The notes under the pieces are model-generated. The model was given only the letters and a program-made list of their open reading frames with translations, made no database searches and was not told the DNA's origin. A stretch of DNA of 12,794 nt from Pseudomonadota bacterium. GTDB taxonomy: Bacteria; Pseudomonadota; Gammaproteobacteria; Burkholderiales; SG8-39. The stretch is from positions 1-12,794 of the forward strand of contig JAJZUN010000031.1 of assembly GCA_021848555.1 (NCBI GenBank), in the 5' to 3' direction. The position numbers and the translations under genes are program-made. Positions 6,706 through 12,794 of the stretch are shown here, one piece after another (within the stretch, counting starts at the first letter, position 1; every line of letters begins with the position of its first letter).

Positions 6706-7149
6706 CTAGCGGTAGACCAGCACCGGTATCTTGCTGTGGGTCAGCACCTTGTGGGTTTCGCTGCCCAGCAGAACGCCCGATAGTCCGCTGCGGCCGTGCG
6801 AGGCCATGAAAATCAGGTCGCACTTCCCCTTCTTCGCCGCGCTGATGATGCCCGCGTAGGGCGTATCCGCCATCACCACCGAGCCGCGGTACTTCAACCC
6901 GGCGGCGCGCGCCGCCGCCGCGATGTGCTCCAGGTATTTCTCCCCTGCCTCACGCGCATGGCGCTCGAATTCCTTGGGCGTGGGCATGTCCGGCGGGATG
7001 TAATCGCCGAAATAATACGGCTGGAACGGCTCGACCACGTAGCAGCCGGTAACCTCGGCATTGATGCTTTTCGCAAAAACTATTCCGGATTTGATCGCAC
7101 GCGCCGACAAGTTCGAGCCATCCGTCGGAATCAGTATGTTCTTGAACAT
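6706..7149 (-). CDS. Universal stress protein (UspA family)
   Basis: A 147-residue single-domain Usp. KNILIPTDGS at 3-12 holds the nucleotide-contacting Asp10. ASHGRSGLSGVLLGS (116-130) is the phosphate-binding loop with the first Gly of G-x2-G-x9-GS replaced by Ala, a variation I would expect to keep ATP binding. IPVLVYR is the last strand. Residues 41-57 form an insertion rich in aromatic residues and Pro, absent from the other Usp in this window. The ribosome site is strong, AGGAG five bases before ATG 7149. It starts 22 bases after the Cys-tail protein gene and is the last gene of the cco operon, ending against the fnr terminator. Usp genes in FNR/ANR-type regulons are linked to survival under oxygen starvation; that role here is inferred from position. 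Confidence 0.93.
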   Translation of the reverse strand: MFKNILIPTDGSNLSARAIKSGIVFAKSINAEVTGCYVVEPFQPYYFGDYIPPDMPTPKEFERHAREAGEKYLEHIAAAARAAGLKYRGSVVMADTPYAGIISAAKKGKCDLIFMASHGRSGLSGVLLGSETHKVLTHSKIPVLVYR

Positions 7150-7171
7150 GATATCTCCTTGACAGAAGTGA

Positions 7172-7471
7172 TCAGCAGCACCCGCCCGGCTGGCCGCGCC
7201 GGGGGCAGCCTTCCGGCCGCTGGGCTTGCGGCAGCGGACAGCGGTTCACCTCGAACGGCGAGCGCTGCAGCAAACAGGTTAGCGCACTCGACGCAGCGGC
7301 GAAAGCCCAAAACAGAAAGAAGCCGATCGAATAGACCGCCGTCCGGCCCAAATTCACGGCTTCGCCGAACACCTGCATGTCGCGCGGATCGAACAAGGTG
7401 AAGATGATCCCGTCGGCTACCCCGGCAACCAGGAACGCCGGCCACAGGATCCACATCAGTCTCTGCGTCAT
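7172..7471 (-). CDS. Small two-helix membrane protein with Cys-rich tail
   Basis: A 99-residue protein that I cannot tie to a named family. Two hydrophobic helices are visible: about residues 7-27 (WILWPAFLVAGVADGIIFTLF) and 44-66 (TAVYSIGFFLFWAF and on), joined by an acidic loop with FDPRD. The tail holds Cys66, Cys78, Cys89 and a terminal Cys98-Cys99, in the arrangement NRCPL, EGCP, GGCC with Arg, Pro and Gly between. Its ATG overlaps the ccoH stop (ATGA at 7468-7471), so translation is coupled to an oxidase assembly factor, and it occupies a place where ccoS or ccoI often stands. I recall similar unannotated proteins beside ccoH in other betaproteobacteria, but could not check. A membrane copper or heme handling role is a guess from context and cysteines. 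Confidence 0.82.
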   Translation of the reverse strand: MTQRLMWILWPAFLVAGVADGIIFTLFDPRDMQVFGEAVNLGRTAVYSIGFFLFWAFAAASSALTCLLQRSPFEVNRCPLPQAQRPEGCPRRGQPGGCC

Positions 7472-7998
7472 CGCCCCTCCTCCCTCGGATACTCCTCGCC
7501 CGCCGACAATGGCGTGTGAGCGTCGAGCGCCAGTGCGCCCGTCGCGGGCAGCGTCCAGTCCCCCTCTAGGCGCCAGTCGCTCTGCTCCAGAAACACATGC
7601 CAGCGCCCGGGCCGCAGCGGCTGCAACTGTCCCTCGTAGACACCCGGCTGCACCATGCTCAGTTTCACTTTCTGGTCCATGCCGGCGCGCGTAGGATGCG
7701 CCAGCAGCAGCGTCAGAGCGCCGCTGCGCGCGCCGCCGAGCTGCACCCGCACGCGGCCGTCGACCAGCGTGAGCTCCGCTTTAATGCCCAGGCGCTCGGC
7801 GGTCTCGCTGCGCCGCAGCGTCTTGTTGATGCCGAGGCCTTGCTTGTAATAGTCGTCCGCCACCAGCCCGTCATCGCTGCGCACTGCGAGCCAGGCAGTA
7901 AAGAAACTGGCGACCACGACTGCCGCCGGACCGGCCATCAGTATCCACGGCCAGGGTTCGCGATACCAGGGTTGTGCGCGCACGCCGTTCGCGTTCAT
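7468..7998 (-). CDS. ccoH: cbb3 oxidase assembly protein CcoH (FixH)
   Basis: A 176-residue FixH-domain protein. A short basic N-terminus leads to one membrane helix (about 17-39, WPWILMAGPAAVVVASFFTAW and on), then the conserved DDYYKQGLGIN (48-58), followed by a periplasmic beta-rich domain. CcoH binds CcoN and related subunits and is needed for stable assembly of the oxidase. The frame can start at GTG 8004, but ATG 7998 has AGG five bases upstream and is preferred. It starts seven bases after the ccoG stop and its stop overlaps the next ATG. The periplasmic domain is long and hydrophilic, with many Leu/Arg pairs and no cysteines. Confidence 0.9.
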   Translation of the reverse strand: MNANGVRAQPWYREPWPWILMAGPAAVVVASFFTAWLAVRSDDGLVADDYYKQGLGINKTLRRSETAERLGIKAELTLVDGRVRVQLGGARSGALTLLLAHPTRAGMDQKVKLSMVQPGVYEGQLQPLRPGRWHVFLEQSDWRLEGDWTLPATGALALDAHTPLSAGEEYPREEGR

Positions 7999-8005
7999 CT
8001 CCACC

Positions 8006-9457
8006 TCATCTGACCAGGAATATCGAGCGCTCGCGCGCCATCAGGGCGGCGTCGTCCGTCGCGCTGACTTCGAATTCGATCTTATGCGACCCGGGCGGCA
8101 GCTTGCCCATCTCGATGCGCAGCCGCACCGGCACCATGCGCGTGGTCGCGCCGGGAATCTCCACCGTGTCCGCGTCGGCCACCTGCAAGGTGTCCGCCCC
8201 GCTCGCGCGGATGATGAAGTGGTGCGGCTTCTCCTGCGTATTCATGATTTGCAGCTGGTAGATGTTTTCCACCCAGCGGCCGTCGACCTCGCGCGACAAG
8301 CTCGCCCGGTCGCGGATCACATCCACCTTGAGCGACACGCGCGTATACAGCGTCACCGCTATCGCCAGGATAATCGCCCACAGGATCGCGGTGTAAATGA
8401 GCACGCGGGGGCGCAGCGCGCGCGCGATGATCTGGCGTCCGGTCAGCTTCTGCTGCAGCGCATTCTCGGTGGTATAGCGGATCAGGCCTTTGGGATAACC
8501 CATTCTCGCCATCACCTGATTGCAGCCGTCGATGCAGGCCGCGCAGCCTATGCATTCGTATTGCAGTCCATTGCGTATATCGATCCCCGTGGGACAGACC
8601 TGAACGCAGATATCGCAGTCGACGCAATGCCCCAGCCCCAGAGACTTGGGTTCGAGTTTGCGCACACGCGGGCCGCGCGGTTCTCCGCGCCCGCGATCGT
8701 AGGTAATGACCAGGGTATCCGGATCGAACATGGCGCTCTGGAAGCGCGCATAGGGGCACATGTACTTGCACACCTGCTCGCGCATCCAGCCCGCATTGCC
8801 GTAGGTGGCAAAGCCGTAGAACAGCACCCAGAATATCTCCCACGCGCCCAGCGTAGGCGCGCTCGCCCGCGCTGCGGACGCAAACAGGGCGCCGACTTCT
8901 GCGCCGAGTTGATGGATGGGCGTGAAGTAGCCGACGAAAGTAAACCCGGTCCACAGCGACAACAGGATCCACAGGCCGTGCTTGGTCGCCTTGAGCGCCA
9001 ATTTGCGCGCCGACATGGGCGCCTGGTCGAGCCGCATGCGCGCCGAGCGGTCGCCTTCGACTTTGCGCTCGATCCACATGAAGATCTCGGTGTACACCGT
9101 TTGCGGGCAGGCGTAACCGCACCACAGCCGCCCGGCGACCGCGGTAAACAGGAACAGCGACAGCGCAGAGACGACCAGCAGTCCGGTGAGGTAGATGAAG
9201 TCCTGCGGCCAGAAAACGATGCCGAAGATATAGAACTTGCGCGCGACCAAGTCGAACAGCACCGCCTGGCGCCCGTTCCAGATCAACCACGGCCCGCCGT
9301 AGTACACCAGCTGCGTAAGAAATACCAGCGCCCAGCGCCAGCGCGCGAACCATCCGCTCACTGCGCGCGCGTAGATTTCCTTGCGTACTTCGTACAGCGG
9401 CTGCTCGACCACCTCTTCCGCTTCGAACAAGTCCGCTTCCTTGGGCCTGTCGTTCAC
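8006..9457 (-). CDS. ccoG: cbb3 oxidase accessory protein CcoG (RdxA/FixG family)
   Basis: A 483-residue polyferredoxin of the inner membrane, reported for this family to reduce copper for cbb3 assembly. Several membrane helices are seen near 46-65, 85-110, 165-180, 205-220 and 345-365. Cys pairs lie in WCGYACPQ (113, 117) and VCKYMCPYARFQ (230, 234). Two 4Fe-4S sites follow: C278-x2-C281-x2-C284-x3-C288P and C302-x2-C305-x2-C308-x3-C312. An Ig-like C-terminal domain completes the family architecture. The frame extends to GTG 9496, but GTG 9457 (giving NDRPKEADLFE) has AAGG nine bases upstream and matches usual CcoG length. It lies 123 bases after ccoP, the only wide gap in the operon, and seven bases before ccoH. 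Confidence 0.95.
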   Translation of the reverse strand: MNDRPKEADLFEAEEVVEQPLYEVRKEIYARAVSGWFARWRWALVFLTQLVYYGGPWLIWNGRQAVLFDLVARKFYIFGIVFWPQDFIYLTGLLVVSALSLFLFTAVAGRLWCGYACPQTVYTEIFMWIERKVEGDRSARMRLDQAPMSARKLALKATKHGLWILLSLWTGFTFVGYFTPIHQLGAEVGALFASAARASAPTLGAWEIFWVLFYGFATYGNAGWMREQVCKYMCPYARFQSAMFDPDTLVITYDRGRGEPRGPRVRKLEPKSLGLGHCVDCDICVQVCPTGIDIRNGLQYECIGCAACIDGCNQVMARMGYPKGLIRYTTENALQQKLTGRQIIARALRPRVLIYTAILWAIILAIAVTLYTRVSLKVDVIRDRASLSREVDGRWVENIYQLQIMNTQEKPHHFIIRASGADTLQVADADTVEIPGATTRMVPVRLRIEMGKLPPGSHKIEFEVSATDDAALMARERSIFLVR

Positions 9458-9549
9458 TGCTGTTTGCCTTGAAATATGCCTGCGCACCCCGCCCACGGCG
9501 TCCCGGCACCGGGCAGGGGCGCGGGCGCTTCGAATTCGGCCAGTATATT

Positions 9550-9578
9550 GCGGCGCGCCCGGACTGGGGCTGCGCCGC
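9550..9578 (-). other. Strong hairpin directly after ccoP
   Basis: On the minus strand 7 bp (arms 9572-9578 and 9550-9556) continue, past one bulged A, into 4 bp (GCCC/GGGC) closed by a six-base loop. It starts two bases after the ccoP stop. AATATACT, not a T run, follows, so it is more likely a 3' stability or processing element separating ccoNOQP from ccoGH than a terminator. Confidence 0.55.
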
Positions 9579-9580
9579 GC

Positions 9581-10519
9581 CTACTGCGCACCGGGTTTGG
9601 CCGGCGGCGCGGCAGCCTCTACTGAATTCGAAAGGCCCCAGACATAAGCGGCGAGGATGTGCACCTTGGCCTCGCCCAGGAGTTCCTTTTGCGCCGGCAT
9701 GGTGCTCATGCGGCCCTTGCTGATAGTCTCGATCAGCGAGGGTTCGTCTGCGCCATAGAGCAGGGTCACCTTAGTGAGGTTTTCCGCACCTATGGCCGGA
9801 TTACCTTTCGCTTCCGGACCGTGGCAGGCTACGCAGGTGGTTGCAAATTTCTCCTTGCCGCGCGCCGCGCGCAGTGGATCGTTGGTCCTACCATTGAGCG
9901 AGAGCACGTAGTGGGCCATGTCCTTGACCCCGTCGTCGCCCAGCACCGGACCCCAGGGAGGCATCACGGCCTGCCGGCCTTTCAGGATCGTCTCCTTGAT
10001 CGTCTCCGGCTCGCCGCCATAGATCCAGTCCGCATCGGTCAGGTTCGGGTAACCTTTGCCGCCACGCGCATCCGACGAGTGGCATTGCGCACAATTGTTC
10101 AGGAACAGCTTTTGCCCGAGCGCACGCGCCGCAGGATCGGCCGCCAGCTGTTTCAAATCGGTCTTGGCATATTTGTCGTAAATCGGCGCCGACTGTGCCT
10201 CGACCTTGGCCACCTCTTCTTCATATTGCTTTTTCGACGTCCATCCGTACGAACCGCTGTAGGTGCCCAGCCCCGGATAAAGCGCGAGGTAAGCCAAGGC
10301 GAAGATGATGGTTATGTAGAACAGCCAGATCCACCAGCGCGGCAGCGGGTTGTTGAATTCGACCAGATCCTCGTCCCAGGCATGCCCCGTCGTCTCCACC
10401 TTCGACCCGGATACTTTGCGCGTACTCATCACCTGCAACAGCACGCCGCAGGCGATGATGCTCACGATCGTGATGATGCTGATATAGACGCTCCAGAAAC
10501 CACCGGTGAAATCGCTCAT
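9581..10519 (-). CDS. ccoP: cbb3 oxidase subunit III, diheme cytochrome c (CcoP)
   Basis: A 312-residue subunit that feeds electrons into the oxidase. The N-terminal FixP-type region has two membrane helices (about 8-31 and 62-84) around GHAWDEDLVEFNNPLPRWW, the second ending in LYPGLG. Two cytochrome c domains follow: C143-AQ-C146-H147 with likely axial Met186 (AVMPPWG), and C229-VA-C232-H233 with likely Met274 (STMPA). Both hemes therefore have complete ligand sets. The C-terminus is an Ala/Pro tail. The two-helix N-terminus is the longer CcoP form seen in many betaproteobacteria. Its ATG overlaps the ccoQ stop by ATGA, so the two are translated together. The strong hairpin beyond its stop may set transcript levels for the following assembly genes. 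Confidence 0.97.
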   Translation of the reverse strand: MSDFTGGFWSVYISIITIVSIIACGVLLQVMSTRKVSGSKVETTGHAWDEDLVEFNNPLPRWWIWLFYITIIFALAYLALYPGLGTYSGSYGWTSKKQYEEEVAKVEAQSAPIYDKYAKTDLKQLAADPAARALGQKLFLNNCAQCHSSDARGGKGYPNLTDADWIYGGEPETIKETILKGRQAVMPPWGPVLGDDGVKDMAHYVLSLNGRTNDPLRAARGKEKFATTCVACHGPEAKGNPAIGAENLTKVTLLYGADEPSLIETISKGRMSTMPAQKELLGEAKVHILAAYVWGLSNSVEAAAPPAKPGAQ

Positions 10520-10683
10520 TTCCGCTCTCCGTATTCGATCGCTTCGTCCTCTTCATCGAATGGCAGGCGCGCCGCTTGGTCGAATGCCGCCTTGCTGCGT
10601 CCGCTGTAGGCCCAGAGGACAATGGCTATGAATATCGCGAACGAGACCACGGTAATGACACTGCGCAGCGTGTTGATATCCAT
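10516..10683 (-). CDS. ccoQ: cbb3 oxidase small subunit CcoQ
   Basis: A 55-residue protein read directly between ccoO and ccoP. It begins MDINTLRSVITVV, has one membrane helix at about 8-26 ending in LWAYSG, and finishes with the charged tail LPFDEEDEAIEYGERK. Length, single N-terminal helix, the WAYSGRSK junction and the acidic LPF.DE tail all match CcoQ/FixQ, which stabilises the oxidase complex, in some species against oxygen. Its ATG is two bases after the ccoO stop and its TGA overlaps the ccoP ATG, so the four oxidase genes form one coupled unit. The gene is short and easily missed by automatic length cut-offs. Confidence 0.93.
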   Translation of the reverse strand: MDINTLRSVITVVSFAIFIAIVLWAYSGRSKAAFDQAARLPFDEEDEAIEYGERK

Positions 10684-10685
10684 GG

Positions 10686-11300
10686 CTACCTCACCGTCTT
10701 GAGCGCGGTGCCGAGCACCTGCAGGTAGGCGATCAAGACATCCTGCTCGGTCTTGCCGGCGAGTTGTTTGCGCGCGCCGGCGATGTCTTCATCGCTGTAG
10801 GGCACGCCGATGCTGCGCAGCGCGCGCATCTTGGCCTCGATGTCGTCGCTGCGCGCCTGGGTTTTGGCGAGCCAGGGATAGCCGGGCATATTCGATTCCG
10901 GCACCAGATCGCGCGGATTGTTGAGGTGGGTGCGGTGCCAGTCGTCGCTGTACTTGCCGCCGACGCGCTGCAGGTCCGGCCCGGTGCGCTTGCTGCCCCA
11001 CTGGAACGGATGGTCGTAGACGAACTCGCCCGCCACCGAGTAGTGGCCGTAGCGCTCGGTCTCGGCGCGGAACGGCCGGATCATCTGCGAGTGGCAGTTG
11101 TAGCAGCCTTCGCGCAGGTAGATATCGCGCCCGGCCAGCTGCACCGGCGTGTAGGGCTTCAATCCGGCCACCGGTTCAGTGGTGGATTTCTGAAAATACA
11201 GCGGCACGATTTCCACCAAACCGCCGACCGCCACCACCAGGATGATCAGCACGATCATCAGGGCGTTGTTCTTCTCGATCATCTCGTGACTGAAATTCAT
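10686..11300 (-). CDS. ccoO: cbb3 oxidase subunit II, monoheme cytochrome c (CcoO)
   Basis: A 204-residue membrane-anchored cytochrome. One N-terminal helix lies at about 13-34. [17 protein letters not shown] follows, with the heme site C66-YN-C69-H70, and the axial Met138 sits in [10 protein letters not shown]. The stretches [27 protein letters not shown] and [18 protein letters not shown] are hallmarks of CcoO. The length is normal for the family. It passes electrons from CcoP to CcoN. It begins 15 bases after the ccoN stop with GGAGAGAG as ribosome site. All expected residues are present, so the subunit appears intact. Confidence 0.97.
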   Translation of the reverse strand: MNFSHEMIEKNNALMIVLIILVVAVGGLVEIVPLYFQKSTTEPVAGLKPYTPVQLAGRDIYLREGCYNCHSQMIRPFRAETERYGHYSVAGEFVYDHPFQWGSKRTGPDLQRVGGKYSDDWHRTHLNNPRDLVPESNMPGYPWLAKTQARSDDIEAKMRALRSIGVPYSDEDIAGARKQLAGKTEQDVLIAYLQVLGTALKTVR

Positions 11301-11315
11301 GATTTCTCTCTCCGC

Positions 11316-12743
11316 TCAGGCGTGCGCTGGCGCAACCGCCGGGATGGTGGCGTTCACCGCCTGTCGGCCTGCTACCGTCTTCCACACGTTGTAGGCCATC
11401 ACCAGCATGCCGCCGAGATACAACAGGCCGCCGAGCAGGCGTATGGTGTAGAAAGGATAGGTCGCCTTGACGCCCTCGACGAAGGTATAGGTGAGCGTGC
11501 CGTCGTCGCTGACCGCACGCCACATCAGGCCCTGCATCACACCGGCGATCCACATCGAGGCGATGTAGAGCACGATGCCGATCGTGGCCATCCAGAAATG
11601 CGTGTTGATGAGCGGCACGCTGTGCATCTCGGTGCGCCCGAACAGGCGCGGGATCAAATAATAGATCGATCCCATGGTTACCAGACCGACCCAGCCGAGC
11701 GCCCCCGAATGCACGTGGCCGATGGTCCAGTCGGTATAGTGCGACAGGGCATTCACGGTCTTGATCGACATCATCGGCCCCTCGAACGTCGACATGCCAT
11801 AAAACGACAAGGACACGATGAGGAACTTGAGGATGGGGTCCTGGCGCAGTTTGTGCCAGGCGCCGGACAGGGTCATCATGCCGTTGATCATCCCGCCCCA
11901 GGAGGGCGCCAGCAGGATCAGCGAGAACACCATGCCGATCGACTGCGCCCAGTCCGGAAGCGCGGTGTAGTGCAAGTGGTGCGGACCCGCCCACATGTAG
12001 GTAAAGATCAGCGCCCAGAAATGCACCACCGACAGCCGGTAGGAATACACCGGGCGGCCAGCCTGCTTGGGAACGAAGTAGTACATCATGCCGAGGAACC
12101 CGGCCGTCAGGAAAAAGCCGACTGCGTTATGTCCGTACCACCATTGCACCATGGCGTCCTGCACCCCGGCGTAGGCCGAGTAGGATTTCCACAACGTGAC
12201 CGGAACCTCGGCGCTGTTGACCAGGTGCAGCAATGCGATCGTCAGGATAAAGGCGCCGAAAAACCAGTTCGCGACGTAGATATGCGGCGTTCGGCGTTTG
12301 GCGATGGTGCCGAAGAACACGACGGCGTAGGCCACCCACACCAGGGTAATCAGAATGTCGATCGGCCATTCGAGTTCGGCATACTCCTTGCCGGTGGTGT
12401 AGCCCAGCGGCAGCGTCACCGCAGCGAGCACGATCACCGCCTGCCAGCCCCAGAACGTGAAAGCCGCGAGGCCGCCCGCAAACAGGCGCACGTGGCAGGT
12501 GCGCTGGACCACGTAGTAGGAACTGGCGAACAGCGCAGAACCGCCAAAAGCAAAGATCACGGCGTTGGTGTGCAGCGGTCGCAATCGTCCGTAGGTGAGC
12601 CAGGGAATGTTGAAATTGAGCTCGGGCCAGCGCAGCTGCGCCGCGATCACCACCCCCACCAGCATGCCGACAATGCCCCACACCACCGTCATCAGCGCGA
12701 ACTGCCTGACTACCGTGTAGTTGTATGTATTCGTCTTGTCCAT
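11316..12743 (-). CDS. ccoN: cbb3 oxidase catalytic subunit I (CcoN)
   Basis: A 475-residue catalytic subunit with about twelve membrane helices that reduces O2 at a heme b3-CuB centre and pumps protons. With the ATG at 12743, the heme b ligands are His58 (RPLHTNA) and His345, and the heme b3 ligand is His343 ([11 protein letters not shown]). CuB ligands are His205 ([11 protein letters not shown]) and His255-His256 (GPHHLHY). The cross-linking Tyr249 is in [10 protein letters not shown], as expected for the cbb3 class rather than aa3. The conserved Glu321 (STFEGPMM) is also present. Length and spacing agree closely with well-studied CcoN proteins. The frame reaches a TTG at 12770, but ATG 12743 gives the usual [13 protein letters not shown] start. 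It is the first cco gene in view. Confidence 0.97.
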   Translation of the reverse strand: MDKTNTYNYTVVRQFALMTVVWGIVGMLVGVVIAAQLRWPELNFNIPWLTYGRLRPLHTNAVIFAFGGSALFASSYYVVQRTCHVRLFAGGLAAFTFWGWQAVIVLAAVTLPLGYTTGKEYAELEWPIDILITLVWVAYAVVFFGTIAKRRTPHIYVANWFFGAFILTIALLHLVNSAEVPVTLWKSYSAYAGVQDAMVQWWYGHNAVGFFLTAGFLGMMYYFVPKQAGRPVYSYRLSVVHFWALIFTYMWAGPHHLHYTALPDWAQSIGMVFSLILLAPSWGGMINGMMTLSGAWHKLRQDPILKFLIVSLSFYGMSTFEGPMMSIKTVNALSHYTDWTIGHVHSGALGWVGLVTMGSIYYLIPRLFGRTEMHSVPLINTHFWMATIGIVLYIASMWIAGVMQGLMWRAVSDDGTLTYTFVEGVKATYPFYTIRLLGGLLYLGGMLVMAYNVWKTVAGRQAVNATIPAVAPAHA

Positions 12744-12794
12744 GCGCGTCTCGCTGTAATCGATTGACAAAAACCCGCTTGCGCTGAATATGCC
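12744..12794 (-). other. Partial ccoN upstream region
   Basis: Only 51 bases precede the ccoN ATG in the window. I see a near-palindrome, AATCGATT, but no acceptable FNR box and no clear -10/-35 pair reading toward ccoN. An FNR site for the cco operon, usual in this group, would probably lie just beyond the edge. Confidence 0.4.

Noticed and set aside
10764..12767. A 667-codon plus-strand open frame.
   Set aside because: It is the antisense shadow of ccoO and ccoN, with a His/Arg/Asp-rich composition and no family motif.
12758..12770. Possible FNR box upstream of ccoN around TGTCAATCGATTACA.
   Set aside because: Aligned to TTGAT-N4-ATCAA it matches only about five of ten fixed bases; the palindrome is imperfect by one base.
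12744..12770. TTG start giving CcoN nine extra residues.
   Set aside because: ATG 12743 gives the normal family start and numbering, and TTG has no better ribosome site.
12764..12792. TTGACA (12764-12769) with an AT-rich AATATG about 17 bases on, reading out of the window on the plus strand.
   Set aside because: The -10 matches only three of six bases, and no downstream gene is visible to support a divergent promoter.

Overview
The window reads as ordinary chromosomal DNA from a GC-rich betaproteobacterium. This is judged from gene content and protein motifs only; no database search was possible. Its theme is respiration and gene control at low oxygen. I found no mobile elements, CRISPR arrays, tRNA or rRNA genes, and no tract of clearly foreign composition.

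Right half (about 6.7-12.75 kb, minus strand): a tightly packed operon for the cbb3-type, high-affinity cytochrome c oxidase, in the order ccoN-ccoO-ccoQ-ccoP-ccoG-ccoH. It continues into a 99-residue membrane protein with a cysteine-rich tail and a universal stress protein. ccoQ (55 codons) was read by eye between ccoO and ccoP, with an ATGA overlap into ccoP. The ccoP-ccoG gap of 123 bases is the only sizeable break and holds a strong hairpin. ccoI and ccoS, the usual copper-loading and assembly partners, are not in the window. They may lie upstream of ccoN, outside it.

Centre (4.4-6.7 kb): hemN (oxygen-independent coproporphyrinogen III oxidase, minus strand) and fnr (oxygen-sensing Fe-S regulator, plus strand) diverge from a short region holding a perfect FNR box (TTGATGTGGATCAA, 5882-5895). 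The box position argues for hemN starting at 5827 and fnr at 5923, later than the longest frames allow. A clean intrinsic terminator follows fnr, where it converges on the end of the cco operon.

Left half (1.6-4.4 kb, minus strand): hemN runs on into a DsbD/TauE-SafE-type membrane protein with HCVGMCGG and PCG motifs, a second universal stress protein, and a 543-residue conserved protein of unknown function. Spacing of 3-29 bases suggests one FNR-controlled unit. After a gap with its own TATAAT come a small exported protein resembling the NrfJ type and a histidine phosphatase. A truncated plus-strand DUF4337-type membrane protein enters from the left edge.

Taken together, FNR senses oxygen and probably activates hemN, so that heme can be made without O2. 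The cco operon makes a heme- and copper-rich oxidase for trace O2. The SafE-type protein, CcoG, CcoH and perhaps the Cys-tail protein serve its maturation, and the two Usp proteins fit a low-energy response. The least explained parts are the Cys-tail protein (7172-7471), the 543-residue protein (1606-3237) and the exported NrfJ-like protein (1134-1499).
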